NCBI GenBank assembly: GCA_029204225.1
Contig: CM055113.1
Coordinates: 26,527,462-26,591,461, forward strand
Direction: 5' to 3'
Source: Diphasiastrum complanatum
Lineage: Eukaryota; Streptophyta; Lycopodiopsida; Lycopodiales; Lycopodiaceae
DNA length: 64,000 nt
A model generated the notes under the pieces. It searched no databases. It was not told the DNA's origin and was given only the letters and a program-made list of their open reading frames with translations. Shown here piece by piece: positions 34,740 to 45,005 of this stretch. A program made the translations under genes and the position numbers. The stretch's first letter is position 1; every line of letters begins with the position of its first letter.

Positions 34740-35690
34740 TGATGATTGAATGTCTTTGTTATCTTCTACTCAACAATCATCTAATTTTCTCTTCCTATAT
34801 GAACTTGCATGTTTTTCTAATCTTATTGTATTGTGTGGACTTTGTTATATGTCGAATCTGAACTCTGCGGTAGAACCACTGAAACAATTGACAGATGTAG
34901 TTTCGTTTTTCATTGGTTCCTCCATGTTGTGTATTTCGATGAAATGCTGCTCGGGCTTGCCAATGTGACTTCTCCATCCCTTGTGATGACTAGACAATCA
35001 GGCTTCCATATGTGTTTGCAAAAAATGTTGTATGATCTCTTAGTATGTGCTGCAGATGTCAAAACCATAATGTCAGGTCATCCCTTGTGATGACCAGACA
35101 CTCAAGCTTCCATATGTGTTTGCAAAAAATGTTGTATGATCTCTTAGTATGTGCTGCAGATGTCAAAACCATAATGTCAGTCTTATGTTTGGATCTAGAT
35201 ATATATGGAAAATTGAAAGCATCTTGAAGAATTTATACTAACCATGTAATGAGTGATGTGATCTTCTTCCCATGCTTTTGATACTGCATTAACAAACTCG
35301 ACACAAGTCCTTTGTACTACCTTCATATCAATATCAGAGTATTTATCTTTTCTTAAAATAGCAATCATATTATCAAGCTTCTTTCATACATTAACTTTTA
35401 GTACTCTAGTTTTGTCGTCTTTCTCAAAGTCTTGAGTGGCAGCAATAATATCTGTCCAAACTGAGTGTTGAATATTAGAAGCTTTACCAGTATGATTTGA
35501 TAGGAATCAACGTGCTTTTGCTCCTCCTATGCTTGGCTTAGTTGGCATATTTATGTCCCTTACGAAGTCCTTCTTTTGATAAAACATCTTCTAATCGAGA
35601 GATAGCTTCCTTTGCTGACAATGTTTTCAAATCACCTGCTAAGTGCCATTCAACATTGAAGTCTTCAACTCCTGAAACATTGAGAAGTAT
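34740..35690 (-). pseudogene. RAG1/Transib-like transposase, decayed left-arm copy
   Basis: Reverse-complement counterpart of exons 2-3 of the gene at 42493-44423. On the - strand it keeps FNVEWHLAGDLKTL (about 35650), then jumps to the Leu-rich region. The CxxC segment and about 260 bp are deleted, along with further small gaps. It retains the HILRDH, SLSVWSSQG, MEKSHWQARAAF and TNEKRNYICQLFQWFYRRVQ motifs. Its second intron still has a GT donor (ATG-GTTAGTATAAA), whereas the right copy has AT there. Part of exon 3 is tandemly duplicated (34981-35188). Exon 1 is absent. Non-functional. Confidence 0.78.
34981..35188 (-). repeat. 104-bp tandem duplication of a transposase exon
   Basis: TTGTGATGACYAGACAMTCA starts copies at 34981 and 35085. 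It duplicates the intron-2 acceptor and the HxxxxH coding part of exon 3. Absent from the right arm. Confidence 0.85.
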
Positions 35691-35875
35691 CTATCAATCA
35701 AAATATTCTGTCAGTAGTAATTAACCGGCTGTAGTCATCTAGTTAGTAGACATTAGTAGCAAAGTGATAATACACGTGTGTGTTTCAGAGATTCAGTGGC
35801 TCCATTTGAATAAAGATTGATTAGCTGGAAGACTTGTAACTGATGATCTAAGCTGCAAAATAGAAGGTAGTTACA

Positions 35876-36214
35876 ATGACGCGACAGCGTCGCACTAAGA
35901 TAGCATGTCCGAGGGAGCTATTATTCCTGCCCCCTCCCACCTCTGCGAAAGAAAAGGTATCTGCACGTACACTTGTACCTACAAAACGATGTGCCATAGA
36001 AGAGTCCCTCCCCTCCGAGGAGATCGACGCAATAGGGCGCGTGTCGTCTGGCTCCCCAAAAAAAAATTTGTTTGAAAGAAAAATCTTGAAAAGGGAGGCC
36101 AAGACCTATAGCAAACCAGTTTTTCAAAAAAGGTTTTCAAACAAAGGTCTCCCCTCTATACGGACATCACCATTAATCCATTGGTACAGAAGGTATAGGG
36201 AGACCATACAGTAG
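35876..36214 (+). CDS. Hypothetical 112-aa basic protein
   Basis: An intact frame, MTRQRRTKIACPRELL to YRRYRETIQ, in a locally GC-richer patch within AT-rich DNA. It is rich in Lys/Arg and Ser (KKNLFERKILKREAK) with no membrane segment and no motif I recognise. It lies just outside the palindrome's left arm, in the central spacer, and has no second copy in the window. It could be a fragment of a retroelement protein or a chance frame. Confidence 0.3.
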   Translation: MTRQRRTKIACPRELLFLPPPTSAKEKVSARTLVPTKRCAIEESLPSEEIDAIGRVSSGSPKKNLFERKILKREAKTYSKPVFQKRFSNKGLPSIRTSPLIHWYRRYRETIQ

Positions 36215-37526
36215 ATTAAATGCAAACAAAGTACTGACCAAAGGTCTTAAAATCTATCATTCCGAAGGAGGTTTAAACTTAAACAAAGTTTAAAAGAATG
36301 ATTTAACTTCCAAACTAAAAAAAAGTTTCTTTAAACTTATCAATTTAAAATTTAAACTGACTCCTTCTTTCCTATACAAACCAAGAAACACAAAGTTTGA
36401 ATAGAAAATACAAGGTTAAAGAGAATAGCTTGTCTAATAAAAAAAGCTTACATCCAAACCAACTTTTTCAAATTAGATAGAACCAACCACAATCCAATAA
36501 AAGGAATACCAAATGCAAAGGCACAAAAGGGAACGTGTGCACCTATCAAAGTAATCGACGGCTCTAACTGTTACAACTCCCTAGGATCATCGACTACCTT
36601 GAAGGTTCTGCACACCCCATACCAGTGACGATGCACCGTAACCACCCAACCGTAGGGACCAGCCATGGCACTCGGCTCTCCCTAGCACACATCTCCTGGC
36701 CTGGAGATACATCTTGGCTAATGCACGTGCTCACCACCATCCACCAACTCCCGGGTAGACTAAGTGAATGGAAAGAGGGAAACCCCACCACTATATGGGC
36801 ATAGCACAGTGGGTCCCATCAAGCACGGTCCTGTCGGCAATACGTGATCACCTAGGATGGTGACGCGTGGCACCTAGACATGTTGACAACTCCAGTCCTG
36901 CGTCATGCCCCTTGCGAGGCCGTCACTGAAGGGCATACCATTATGGTACATAACAGGGAGTCTACAATCTAGCACTATGTGTAAACCTGTAAGCTCTTGT
37001 ATGACCAACAAGAACTGTGTAATAGGAATCACATAATATTTTTACCACAATTTTGTGAGGCTGTTTTCCACAGCATGTTTGTGCCTTTCTTTGTTTGTGC
37101 ATGCAAGGAATTCTGTAATAGAGACAAAATATTTTTTTGCACGTGTGAATTTGTGGAAAAGCTGATGGTAAACAAAAGGAAAGCTTTATAGAACAGACTA
37201 TTGCATGATGTAAGCTTCTTTCGTGAATGCTTGACTGATTCTTTTGACTGTAAACAAAAAGTGATGAAGGTGAATCTGTTGGGAATGCTCAGCATGCTAT
37301 GGTGGGCTAGGCTGAGAGGCGGTTGTGGAACTGCATAAACCTTGTTCTTTGTTCTCTTGAACCTATTCAACCTGCATGTAGGCAAACAAAAGAGAAAAAT
37401 GGATGCTTTGGGCTACGGGTACAACACTCTGGTGAGGCCAAAGATTGTTGTAGGTCATGTTGTGGTTGTGGGTGCATGCAGAGATGGGCGTTGTGGCTGT
37501 CTCGCGCTCCCTCCAAGATCCATTTG

Positions 37527-37568
<42 letters not shown>

Positions 37569-37890
37569 CATGTGCTATAGGCCAGGTTGTTGGTTGGCCT
37601 GAGGGTTAGGGCTCGTTGGTCGAGCTGGTGAGAGAGGTGAGATGGGGGGGGGAGGGGGGAATTGGGAGGGTCCTCTCATGGTTTTTTTATTTTTTATTTT
37701 TTTAAAATTGTGAGGACGACTGGGTGGCCCATAGTGTCATTGGGTGATTCTTGGTTGAGTTGCATGCAATCTGTTTTGGGCTTTTTGAGTTGACTGGTTC
37801 TTTTATCGAATATGGGTATCTTTGCATATTTAGCGAAGTGGGGACAAAAGATGGCAAATGAGTTGATTTGGATTAAACAATGTTGGAAGG
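36215..37890. other. Central spacer, no gene recognised
   Basis: 36220-36480 is AT-rich with repeated GTTTAAACTT-like motifs. 36540-36980 is a GC-richer block that looks LTR-like (CTGTTACAACTCCCTAGGATC) without a partner. A CT microsatellite is at 37529-37565 and purine-rich GGGGGGGGAGGGGGG near 37645. Confidence 0.4.
37529..37565 (+). repeat. (CT)n microsatellite
   Basis: An 18-19-unit uninterrupted CT run. Frames across it are artefacts. Confidence 0.95.
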
Positions 37891-37924
37891 ATTTGATGAA
37901 TCTATTTTTTAATCTTATGTCTTA

Positions 37925-38160
37925 TTAATGGATAACCCTTCAACAATCTATCTTATGAAAGATCCTATATTTCACTCAAAAACGAAGCACGTAGCTATCA
38001 AATATCATGTGATTCGGAATTAGTCGAAAAGAAAATAATGAAGATAGTCTTCATACCCACAGAGGAAATGATAGCTGATATCCTTACGAAGCCACTCAGT
38101 AAGACTTTGTTCGAGAAGCAGTGAAGAAGATTGGGGTTAATCCAACTGTCACTTTGAAAG
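37925..38160 (+). pseudogene. Ty1/copia RNase H 3' end
   Basis: Reads IYLMKDPIFHSKTKHVAIKYH, then after a frame slip VFIPTEEMIADILTKPLSKTLFEKQ. These are the last residues of copia RNase H, directly before a polypurine tract (AAAGGGAG, 38158-38165) and an LTR. Everything upstream is lost. Confidence 0.8.
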
Positions 38161-38275
38161 GGAGTTGTAGAACAACTGATCGGACAGATCTTGATTCTAC
38201 TAACAAAGCACGCAGTTTACTTGACAAAGGATAAGAAACGAATGCGAACTCGAAACATTTTTATTCGTGATCAAT

Positions 38276-38652
38276 CTCGAAGGATTCGCAAACTTTGTCT
38301 TGCAATCAATTCGAAAGATTTGCGAAACAGTTTCTTGTAGAAGCTCGTGGCTTTCTAGTTGAAGCTCGAAAGATTCACAAATAGAATTTTGTCATGGAGT
38401 ATTTTGTTTCTTGTTCAAACCTCATATGTCGCGAACAATTCGCGAAATCTTTTGGACTATTCTTCAAGCTCACCTATCGCGAAAAGTTTGCAAAATATTT
38501 TAAATTTCTTGTTCAAGCTCAAGAATTGTCATCTGTCGCGAACAATTCATGAAAGGCGAAAATATCGCGAAAAGACAAGTGTCACGAATAATTTGCAGAA
38601 TACGAAGCTGAGACGAAGAGATGGACTGTCGCAAATAATTCGCGAATAGAAT
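38276..38652 (+). promoter_or_regulatory. Iterated TCGCGAA(N)AATTCGCGAA motifs in LTR U3
   Basis: Seven to eight imperfect copies of a bipartite motif, full form TCGCGAACAATTCGCGAAA at 38428. Variants lie near 38276, 38311, 38365, 38476, 38533, 38565 and 38625, separated by about 35-60 bp and lying upstream of the TATA box. Arrangement and position suggest binding sites for a dimeric factor, by inference only. Confidence 0.5.
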
Positions 38653-38768
38653 TTACTCGACCCTGGGAACAAAGCGTATCTTTTAATATCAATCGTCGTA
38701 AACGGTTAGATATCTATTGTTACAACATTGAAAGACCAAAAGACCTGTAAATAAAAGGCCAAAAGACA

Positions 38769-38813
38769 AGTAGTGCACATGTATTTAGACAATATAAATA
38801 CATGTGCACTACT
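38769..38813. promoter_or_regulatory. 18-bp perfect inverted repeat over the LTR TATA box
   Basis: AGTAGTGCACATGTATTT (38769-38786) and AAATACATGTGCACTACT (38796-38813) are exact reverse complements around a 9-nt loop. The loop and right stem hold the TATA box. It could extrude as a cruciform at the core promoter. Confidence 0.75.
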
Positions 38814-39057
38814 CGTTGTAACTCACTCAATCAGAGACACAACAGCGAGATAAGACAGCAAGAAATATATATTGATGAATCAGATTTGGAGTTATAAAAA
38901 TTTATTTTTTTAATCAATAGTTTCTTATTGTCTAAATTGTCTTAAGTTGTCTCTTACTTCCGCATACAATTTCCGCACGCATATTCAATCAGATTTAATA
39001 GTGTTCTATTAGTACATAGATCAGATATAGACCCGATGGCAGTCACTAAATATTAGT

Positions 39058-39760
39058 TTGATTTATTCAAACTTTCGTCGTATTCTCTGTGGAAGAATAA
39101 TTACTATTTTTCCTACAGAATTTGAGCGGATGGCTTATCAGAAACTCAAATCAGGGAAGAAATTGAAGAAAAAACCTAAGTCATCAGTCAAAGATGTCTT
39201 TAAACAAGGGCTATGTTTCAATTGTGGCAAGGCGGGCAGTATGGCTAAAGAGTACCCGTAAGTCCTCATCCAATCTTACGACAGTTGATTTGCCAACAGG
39301 TAAGATGGAAAATTGATGTTATTCATAGTACTTGTGAATGTCAATTCAGTACATTGTCTTTTGGTCCACACAATTTGTTTTGTGTTAGGGGCAAGTTGTT
39401 AGGAAAAGATTTGAATGTATTGTTTGATTCAGACAATACTCATAACTTTATTAATTCTCAACTTGTGAAGAAACTATAGGTACCTGCCAAACCAAGTGAC
39501 CATAGATATGTGATTAAGCTTTTGTCAGGTGTAGATACTGAAGTTTTTGATGTAATGGTTCTGGAATTAGAGCTAGATCTTCAAGGCCATGTTACTATCT
39601 TGATTTAAAATCTTGCTTAAGTGGAATTATTTCTGAGTCTTCGGATGCCTGTATTTATCATGGAGGAGAGCTATTGTCGGTTTTTTTATTGCTGGAACAT
39701 GGATGCTTCAAGAAAAGTGTGGATATAATTCGCTTACGTAGAACCTGAGGCTTTATTTGA
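39058..39760 (+). pseudogene. Ty3/gypsy gag zinc knuckle and protease fragment
   Basis: Reads a knuckle, CFNCGKAGSMAKEY, in which the His and last Cys of CX2CX4HX4C are replaced. The aspartic protease region follows, with KDLNVLFDSDNTHNFINSQL (usual motif D-S-G-A-T; here DSDNT), then ELDLQGHVTIL. Frameshifts and stops. It lies between the copia LTR and the inverted LARD. Confidence 0.7.
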
Positions 39761-39764
39761 TGAT

Positions 39765-40244
39765 GGCAAGCAGTAAGAACTCAGACTTGCCAGATTTTCA
39801 ATAATATCCATAAGGTAGTAGTGGCCATTCCAGATAATCTTCTTCATTGACAATTGGGTAATCGAGGCATTCCATCAAAGTATCCCAAGATAAATCTTGT
39901 TGTGGATTCTCATAGGTCGGCGCAACTGGTCCCACTGTCCTAGACTCCCCCAATTCGTAATGTGTGTTAGATTTCTTATGCTCAGCCTTAAAGAAAAAAT
40001 CGTTCAAGTAATGAGCATCTTGAAAACCGAAGGCCGACTACATGTTTTCGGGCCTTCACATTTTTTCCTTTGATATTTTCTTATGCCTTAACCCTTTTTA
40101 AAGGCACCTTTGTCTTTTTCGTGGACGCACCCATGTTTACACTTTGGGCAGCACCCTGCACAACAGTTGTCCTGATGAACCTCAAACCATGGCCATTTCT
40201 GTGAGATTCGCATAGTTGACCGGCCAGTTGGCTCTAATACCACA
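39765..40244 (-). mobile_element. Inverted LARD: 5' internal part with PBS
   Basis: On the - strand the LTR end is followed by TGGTATTAGAGCC (PBS, 40230-40242) and about 110 bp matching unit 1. Past GCGTCCACG it diverges completely from the left-array internal domain and contains a coding-like frame (39798-40007). Confidence 0.7.
39798..40007 (-). CDS. Short acidic frame in inverted LARD leader
   Basis: A 69-codon frame, MNDFFFKAEHKKSNTHY to EDYLEWPLLPYGYY, with many acidic and aromatic residues. It lies about 240 bp downstream of a PBS, where gag would begin in an autonomous element. The left-array units lack it. It may be the gag start of an autonomous relative or a chance frame. No motif recognised. 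Confidence 0.35.
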   Translation of the reverse strand: MNDFFFKAEHKKSNTHYELGESRTVGPVAPTYENPQQDLSWDTLMECLDYPIVNEEDYLEWPLLPYGYY

Positions 40245-41423
40245 TGTAGTGCAGGCATTCCGGGAACCACGACTTAGTTTCCCAGGCTTCAGCTCTTGTC
40301 GTCTGAACCCACTTGACATACAAGCAACCAACTCGCCAACAACGATCAGACTTAACCCACTTGAAGTTCCAAAAACCAACATTGAGATCCAACCTGGCGC
40401 CATGCCAGATCGGGGGTCCCGATGTGCGTGACTTCCCTCCAAGCAAGCCGCCCGACATACTTCAAACTTAACCAACTCGAAGCTTCGTTACAAATGAGTA
40501 ACATCCATTCCAAGCAAGCGGTCTGACTTACATCAAACTTAACCAACTGAAAGCTTCGTCATGAGCACTGAAAGCCAACCTGGCGCCGCGCCAAACTGGA
40601 TAGTCATAAATTGGTAACTTCCACCCAAGCAAGCCATCCAACTCAGCCGACAGGTTAGATCTCGTTCTCCAAGAGCTTAACCCATTCACATTCATGCAAG
40701 GAACACTCAGAACCACAAACTGCGACAGATATGAAGACAACCGGTTCCTGGACCGAATGGTCTCGATAGCATACCTCTGGCGCCGTGGACCGAATGGTCC
40801 CGACGGCATATTGTTGGCGTCCCGGAATATGACCCTCAGCTATGTGCCAGATCAAAAAGTCTGAAGCGGCCTTACAACTAACGCTTTTACCGAACACTGG
40901 AACCCAGAAGGTGTCAGAGTCAGTTTGAGAAAAATCCCACTTTATTAATAAATCTGAGAAGGTTACATTTCAAGTGTGTGACCGGCCCTAGTCTCCGGGG
41001 AGCTAGCATGCCAAGGCGGGGCACCAGGACAACATTCCAGCAAGGGAGACTAAGACTTGGTTGGAGCTCGCCCTGAGTCGCAACCCCCACTCCCCTATAG
41101 TATTGGTGGGATTCGCCACCTCCCCTCATACCAAGTACTCTACCCATGCTGGTAAAGCACATTTTCTCTCTCTATAATTTATTGATCCCCAGGCTTCCTT
41201 TAATCATGCCTAGATCGTGTGAGATGATTGCACATCGATCTGAGCTCTCTGGACTTCTCCTAGAACCGATCAAAGAATTTCAGCCATAGGAACTTGGCGC
41301 CAGCTGAATTCTAGTCACAGTGGTGTCAGTGGCGTCGGGAGCAGCAGGGGCGCTGCTGACACCAGGGACAAAGCTGGCGTTGGTGGCGTCGGCAGTAAAG
41401 CTTGTAGAAGTAACTTTACAACA
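40245..41423 (-). mobile_element. Inverted, diverged LARD LTR
   Basis: Reverse complement of the LTR family: the right end is CTTTACAACA (LTR start) and the left end TGTAGTGCAGGC (LTR end). About 1179 bp, with visibly more substitutions than LTR 2 versus LTR 3, and degraded GGCGCC hexamers. Flanked on both sides by internal sequence, as in the left array. Confidence 0.85.
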
Positions 41424-42475
41424 TCCACCCCACCTTTATAAAATCTAATGTCCTCATCAGATGTCTAATTAAAGTAAAGGTGTCTCCCATTTAAAATTAA
41501 CTATACATTTGAGCTACTTGGCACAGTACTCAATTTACTGACCACCTTTCATTAACATTGATGCTGGCACACCACAAGTCGGAGGCTCAGCTCTTTGTAC
41601 TGAAAAATTACATAATTTAAAAATATCACTTTGTTTGGAAAAAGCGTAGATTTTATATCGCTTACGTAAAACCCAAGAACCTTATTAACTGGTGACAGAG
41701 GCGTTTCTGTGAAATGTTTGCCCCTGTCACTTTTGACTTTTGACTGTGGAACTACTTTGAGCTCTTGATTTGTCCTTGATGCACTTTGTGAGCTCCAGAT
41801 TTGATCAGTTCCGCACAGGTATCAGGGCTTCCTGAGCCAGAGGATTTATTGTTTGATTGCCCACTTTATGGTCCACTCCGTGCCTTGTTGTTTTTTGCAC
41901 CTTGATTTCTCTCCTTGTCCCAGCCTGCTCTTGATACTTATCCTTTTTGGCTCTTTAAGGTAGGCAAAGATTGAGTACTCTGCAACGCACCTCTCACTTA
42001 GCTTGAAGTAGTTGTCTTTGAATCAACCCAAATGTAACCATTAACCTCGTGGAGAGCCAAGGGGTCACACCAGTTTGATCTGCATACGAACTATCTCTTT
42101 GCGTTTGTTTGAAGCACCATGTCCGTCGTGCAAAACTTGACTTTCACAATTCCATCACTAGTTAGTTGCCTCACAGTCAAAACAAGAAGTGTACATCTAG
42201 CTTGGCTTCAAGTAGCTCTCTTTGAATCAGACACATGCACCCAAAGTTTGCACTAGTCCGATTTTCAATACGAACTGTCCCTTAGCATCTATTCGAAGTA
42301 CCAAGTCTCTCGTGCAAGACTCAACTTTCACAGTTCCTTCATTGATCAGCTGCTTTAAAAGTCGCAACCCACACTCCCCTATAGTATTGGTGGGATTCCC
42401 CACCTCCCCTCATACCAAGTACTCTACCCAGGCTGGTAAAGCACGTTTTCTCTCTCTATAATTTATTGATCCCCA
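41424..42475 (-). mobile_element. Inverted LARD: 3' internal part plus LTR scrap
   Basis: 41424-42361 is the reverse complement of about 2388-3324 in unit 1, including the polypurine tract (41424-41437). 42362-42475 is a scrap of LTR (matching about 3610-3725) joined abruptly. It stops a few bases before the transposase splice acceptor at 42492. This rearranged LARD appears to have removed the transposase's upstream exons. Confidence 0.75.
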
Positions 42476-42492
42476 ATCTGTTTTTTTTGCAG

Positions 42493-44423
42493 ATCTGCAT
42501 CAGTAGCTCCTCGGAATATTAAAGACAATGCTTCACTAGGAATGTCATTGGGCACAATATTGACATGCAAATCCACTAAGCGTATCATGATGAACAATAG
42601 GATTTTAAATGTAAAGTGTAAATTAGCAGAGTCTTTGATGGTGGACATTCAAAAATTTTTAGATACGACTATAGTTCAGGGTGCTTGTGATTTTGCAGGT
42701 ATTAGCAGGGAAGCATATGCAACAATATTTAAACTAATTAGAGTAGCTTTTAAGCAAATTCAAATTAGAAAATTCCCAATCCCTAGGACATATCACTTTA
42801 AGAAAGAGAGGGATACATTAAACATAGGTATGCATAAGATCACTGGAACTCCAATTCATATTGAGGAGGTGTATGAAATTGATGGAAGATCGATATTCTA
42901 TAATTCATCAAACAATTTATTTGTTGATCTAAATTACTTGCTGAGATACATCGTCACATTCTATGATATAACATATGAAAAGGTGAATGGCAAAATAATC
43001 ATAGTACTTAAGTTAGATGAGTCAGAAATTGTAAAAGAGCAGAAGACGGAGAGGCTTAGTATAACTCTCATGAATGATGCCCTATCACAAACAGGGAACC
43101 AAGAAGATTTCAGATTTAGTGTCCAGTCAAAAAATGATATATGGTGGTTGGCAGCATTTCAGGTAACTAGCCTCATTATTACATTACATTCATTGAATAG
43201 TATTAATACATTGTAAACTAAGTCTGATTAATTCTTTGGACAGGTGCTGAAAGAGGATCATGATATATTATCATGGATATTCTCAAGGACGTCTTATCCA
43301 AGGATCATCAAGGACCATATGGATGGAGGACTTCTCAATGTTCCAGGAGTTGGAGACTTCAATGTTGAATGGCACTTAGCAGGTGATTTGAAAACATTGA
43401 AATGTATGTATAATATCTCTCACGGTGCTACATCAAAACATCCTTGTTTGTACTGCATGAAAATGGCAAAAGATGTAACTAGGAGTATAGGAATCACTAG
43501 AGAATATGCAGATCCAAACTAGAAGCCTGTGCTGCCTATCGCCTTGAAAAATGTGCATGTTTGCACTCTTCATGCAGAAGTTAGATTAATAGAAAAGATC
43601 ATTTATCTTCATATAGTTTTTGCTTGGAATACTAAGCCAGCATCATTAGCAAAGGAAGCTATCTCTCGATTAGAAGATGTTTTATCAAAAGCAGGACTCC
43701 ATAAAGGACATGTCTCAATTCAAAAACATGAAAAGCTTTCAGGAAAGAATGGGAACATGCCAACTAAGCCAAGCATAGGACGAGAAAAAGCACGTCGTTT
43801 CCTATCAAATCATACTGGTAAGGCTTCTAATATTCAACACTCAGTCTGGACAGATATTATTGCTACCACTCAATACTTCAAGAAAGACGGAAAAACCAGA
43901 GTACTAAAAGTTGATGTATGGAAAAAGCTTGATAGTATGATTGCTATTTTAAGAAAAGCAAAATACTCTGATATTGATAAGAAAGCTATCCAAAGGACTT
44001 GTGTCGATTTTGTTAATGCAATATCAAAAGCATGGGGAGAAGATCACATCACTCATTACATGATTAGTATAAAATTTTCAAAATACTTCAATTTTTCATA
44101 TATATTTAGATCCAAACATAAGACTAACATTATGATTTTCACATATGCAGCACATACTAAGAGATCATGCAACATTTTTTGCAAATACATATGGAAGCTT
44201 GAGTGTATGGTCATCACAAGGGATGGAGAAGTCACACGGGCAAGCACGAGCAGCATTTCATCGAAATACACAACATGGAGGAACCAATGAAAAACAAAAC
44301 TACATTTGTCAATTGTTTCAGTGGTTCTACCGCAGAGTTCAAATTCGACATATAACAAGTCCACACAATCATAACAAGTTTAGAAAAGCATGCAAGTTCA
44401 TACAGGAAGAGAAAGTTAGATGA
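42493..44423 (+). pseudogene. RAG1/Transib-like DDE transposase, three exons, near-intact
   Basis: Exons 42493-43162, 43244-44062 and 44151-44423 give about 586 codons. The first follows TTTTTTTTGCAG, so an earlier exon is missing. Intron 1 (43163-43243) is GT-AG in phase 0. Intron 2 ends in AG but has AT in place of the GT kept in the left-arm copy. Numbering from the first exon shown, candidate catalytic residues are D175 (VLKLDES, 43016), D271 (LAGDLKTL, 43385) and E522 (SSQGMEKSH, 44226). Candidate zinc ligands are C291/C294 (HPCLYC) and H497/H502 (HILRDH). D271 to C291 is 20, H497 to E522 is 25, and D271 to E522 is 251. Mouse RAG1 has D600, D708, C727/C730, H937/H942 and E962, giving 19, 25 and 254. 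A CTLHAEV and a KNGN motif lie between. One in-frame TAG (43520) and the lost donor probably inactivate it. The CACTA-Mirage-Chapaev group has related Cys/His pairs and is the main alternative. Confidence 0.75.
43163..43243 (+). other. Transposase intron 1
   Basis: An 81-bp intron with boundaries CATTTCAG-GTAACT and TTGGACAG-GTGCTG. It joins ...WWLAAFQ to VLKEDHD in phase 0. Confidence 0.8.
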
Positions 44424-44759
44424 TTGTTGAGTAGAAGACCATCATTGTCATTAAATCATGACATGTTCAGAATTGCTTTGCAAATTCATTGAACAAGAGA
44501 GGAGAAATACTCAATGTAAATGTATTGATTGTATTATAACAAAATACAAAGTGTCAACTATTCATCATCAGATCTTGTGTCATATTCTATGGCAGTATTG
44601 TCATGGAAAAATTCTCTGCTAGCGTATGCATCTAATAGATGTGCATTGTCATGCTGGTGGAATTCCATATTCCATCCTTACGAGTAGCATATAATCTTCA
44701 GCTAGATCATTGACAGATCCTAGCTTATAGATTATTACACCTAGAAGAACTCTATGAGA
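44424..44759. other. Transposase 3' flank, partly mirrored in left arm
   Basis: Non-coding. 44424-44655 mirrors 34265-34740, where it is tandemly expanded. The palindrome block ends at about 44655. Confidence 0.6.
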
Positions 44760-45005
44760 CTCGCCGAATCAGCATCCATGCCCAACAAGTCCACAAACAT
44801 TAACAAAAGGCATGTTATGATCAATCCTTAAAACTCAAAGAGTTCTAGGTTGGAGACAAGGTCCTCTTATACCAAGCTAAAGCCTTGAAAGGAAAACTAA
44901 AATTTTCTGGCCAAGGACCTTATGTAATCAAAAAGTATTTGTCTCTAGTTACGTACAACTCTAAACCCTACAAGGTGATATTTTAGACATTTTGGTCAAT
45001 GAAAG
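44760..45005 (+). pseudogene. Ty3/gypsy integrase C-terminal scrap
   Basis: Reads EFXVGDKVLLYQAKALKGKLKFSG, then QGPYVIKKYLSL, the GPY/F module of gypsy integrases. About 80 residues. Right-arm only. Confidence 0.65.

Larger units (their letters stand above)
10530..35690 (+). repeat. Left arm of giant imperfect inverted repeat
   Basis: This mirrors 43325-62452 in blocks. Blocks with their right-arm partners are 10530-11125 with 61905-62452, 13490-15145 with 60365-61850, 15415-16588 with 59424-60362, 17118-18440 with 56158-57265, 26693-30418 with 46787-50246 and 34265-35690 with 43325-44655. Left-only material includes the RLE retrotransposon at 11126-13490 and the chromovirus at 22698-25126. 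The limits are judged by eye. Confidence 0.8.
38166..39013 (+). mobile_element. Ty1/copia 3' LTR with iterated TCGCGAA motifs
   Basis: Starts after the polypurine tract with TTGTAGAACAACTGATCGG. A TATA box (TATAAATA, 38793-38800) marks its promoter. The end near 39013 (TTAGTACA) is an estimate. The U3 part carries repeated TTCGCGAA-type motifs, annotated separately. Confidence 0.6.

Noticed and set aside
42493-44423. Assignment to the CACTA superfamily
   Set aside because: Cys and His pairs are shared in principle, but the plant CACTA signature around the last catalytic residue is absent and the spacing fits RAG1/Transib better. Kept as the main alternative.
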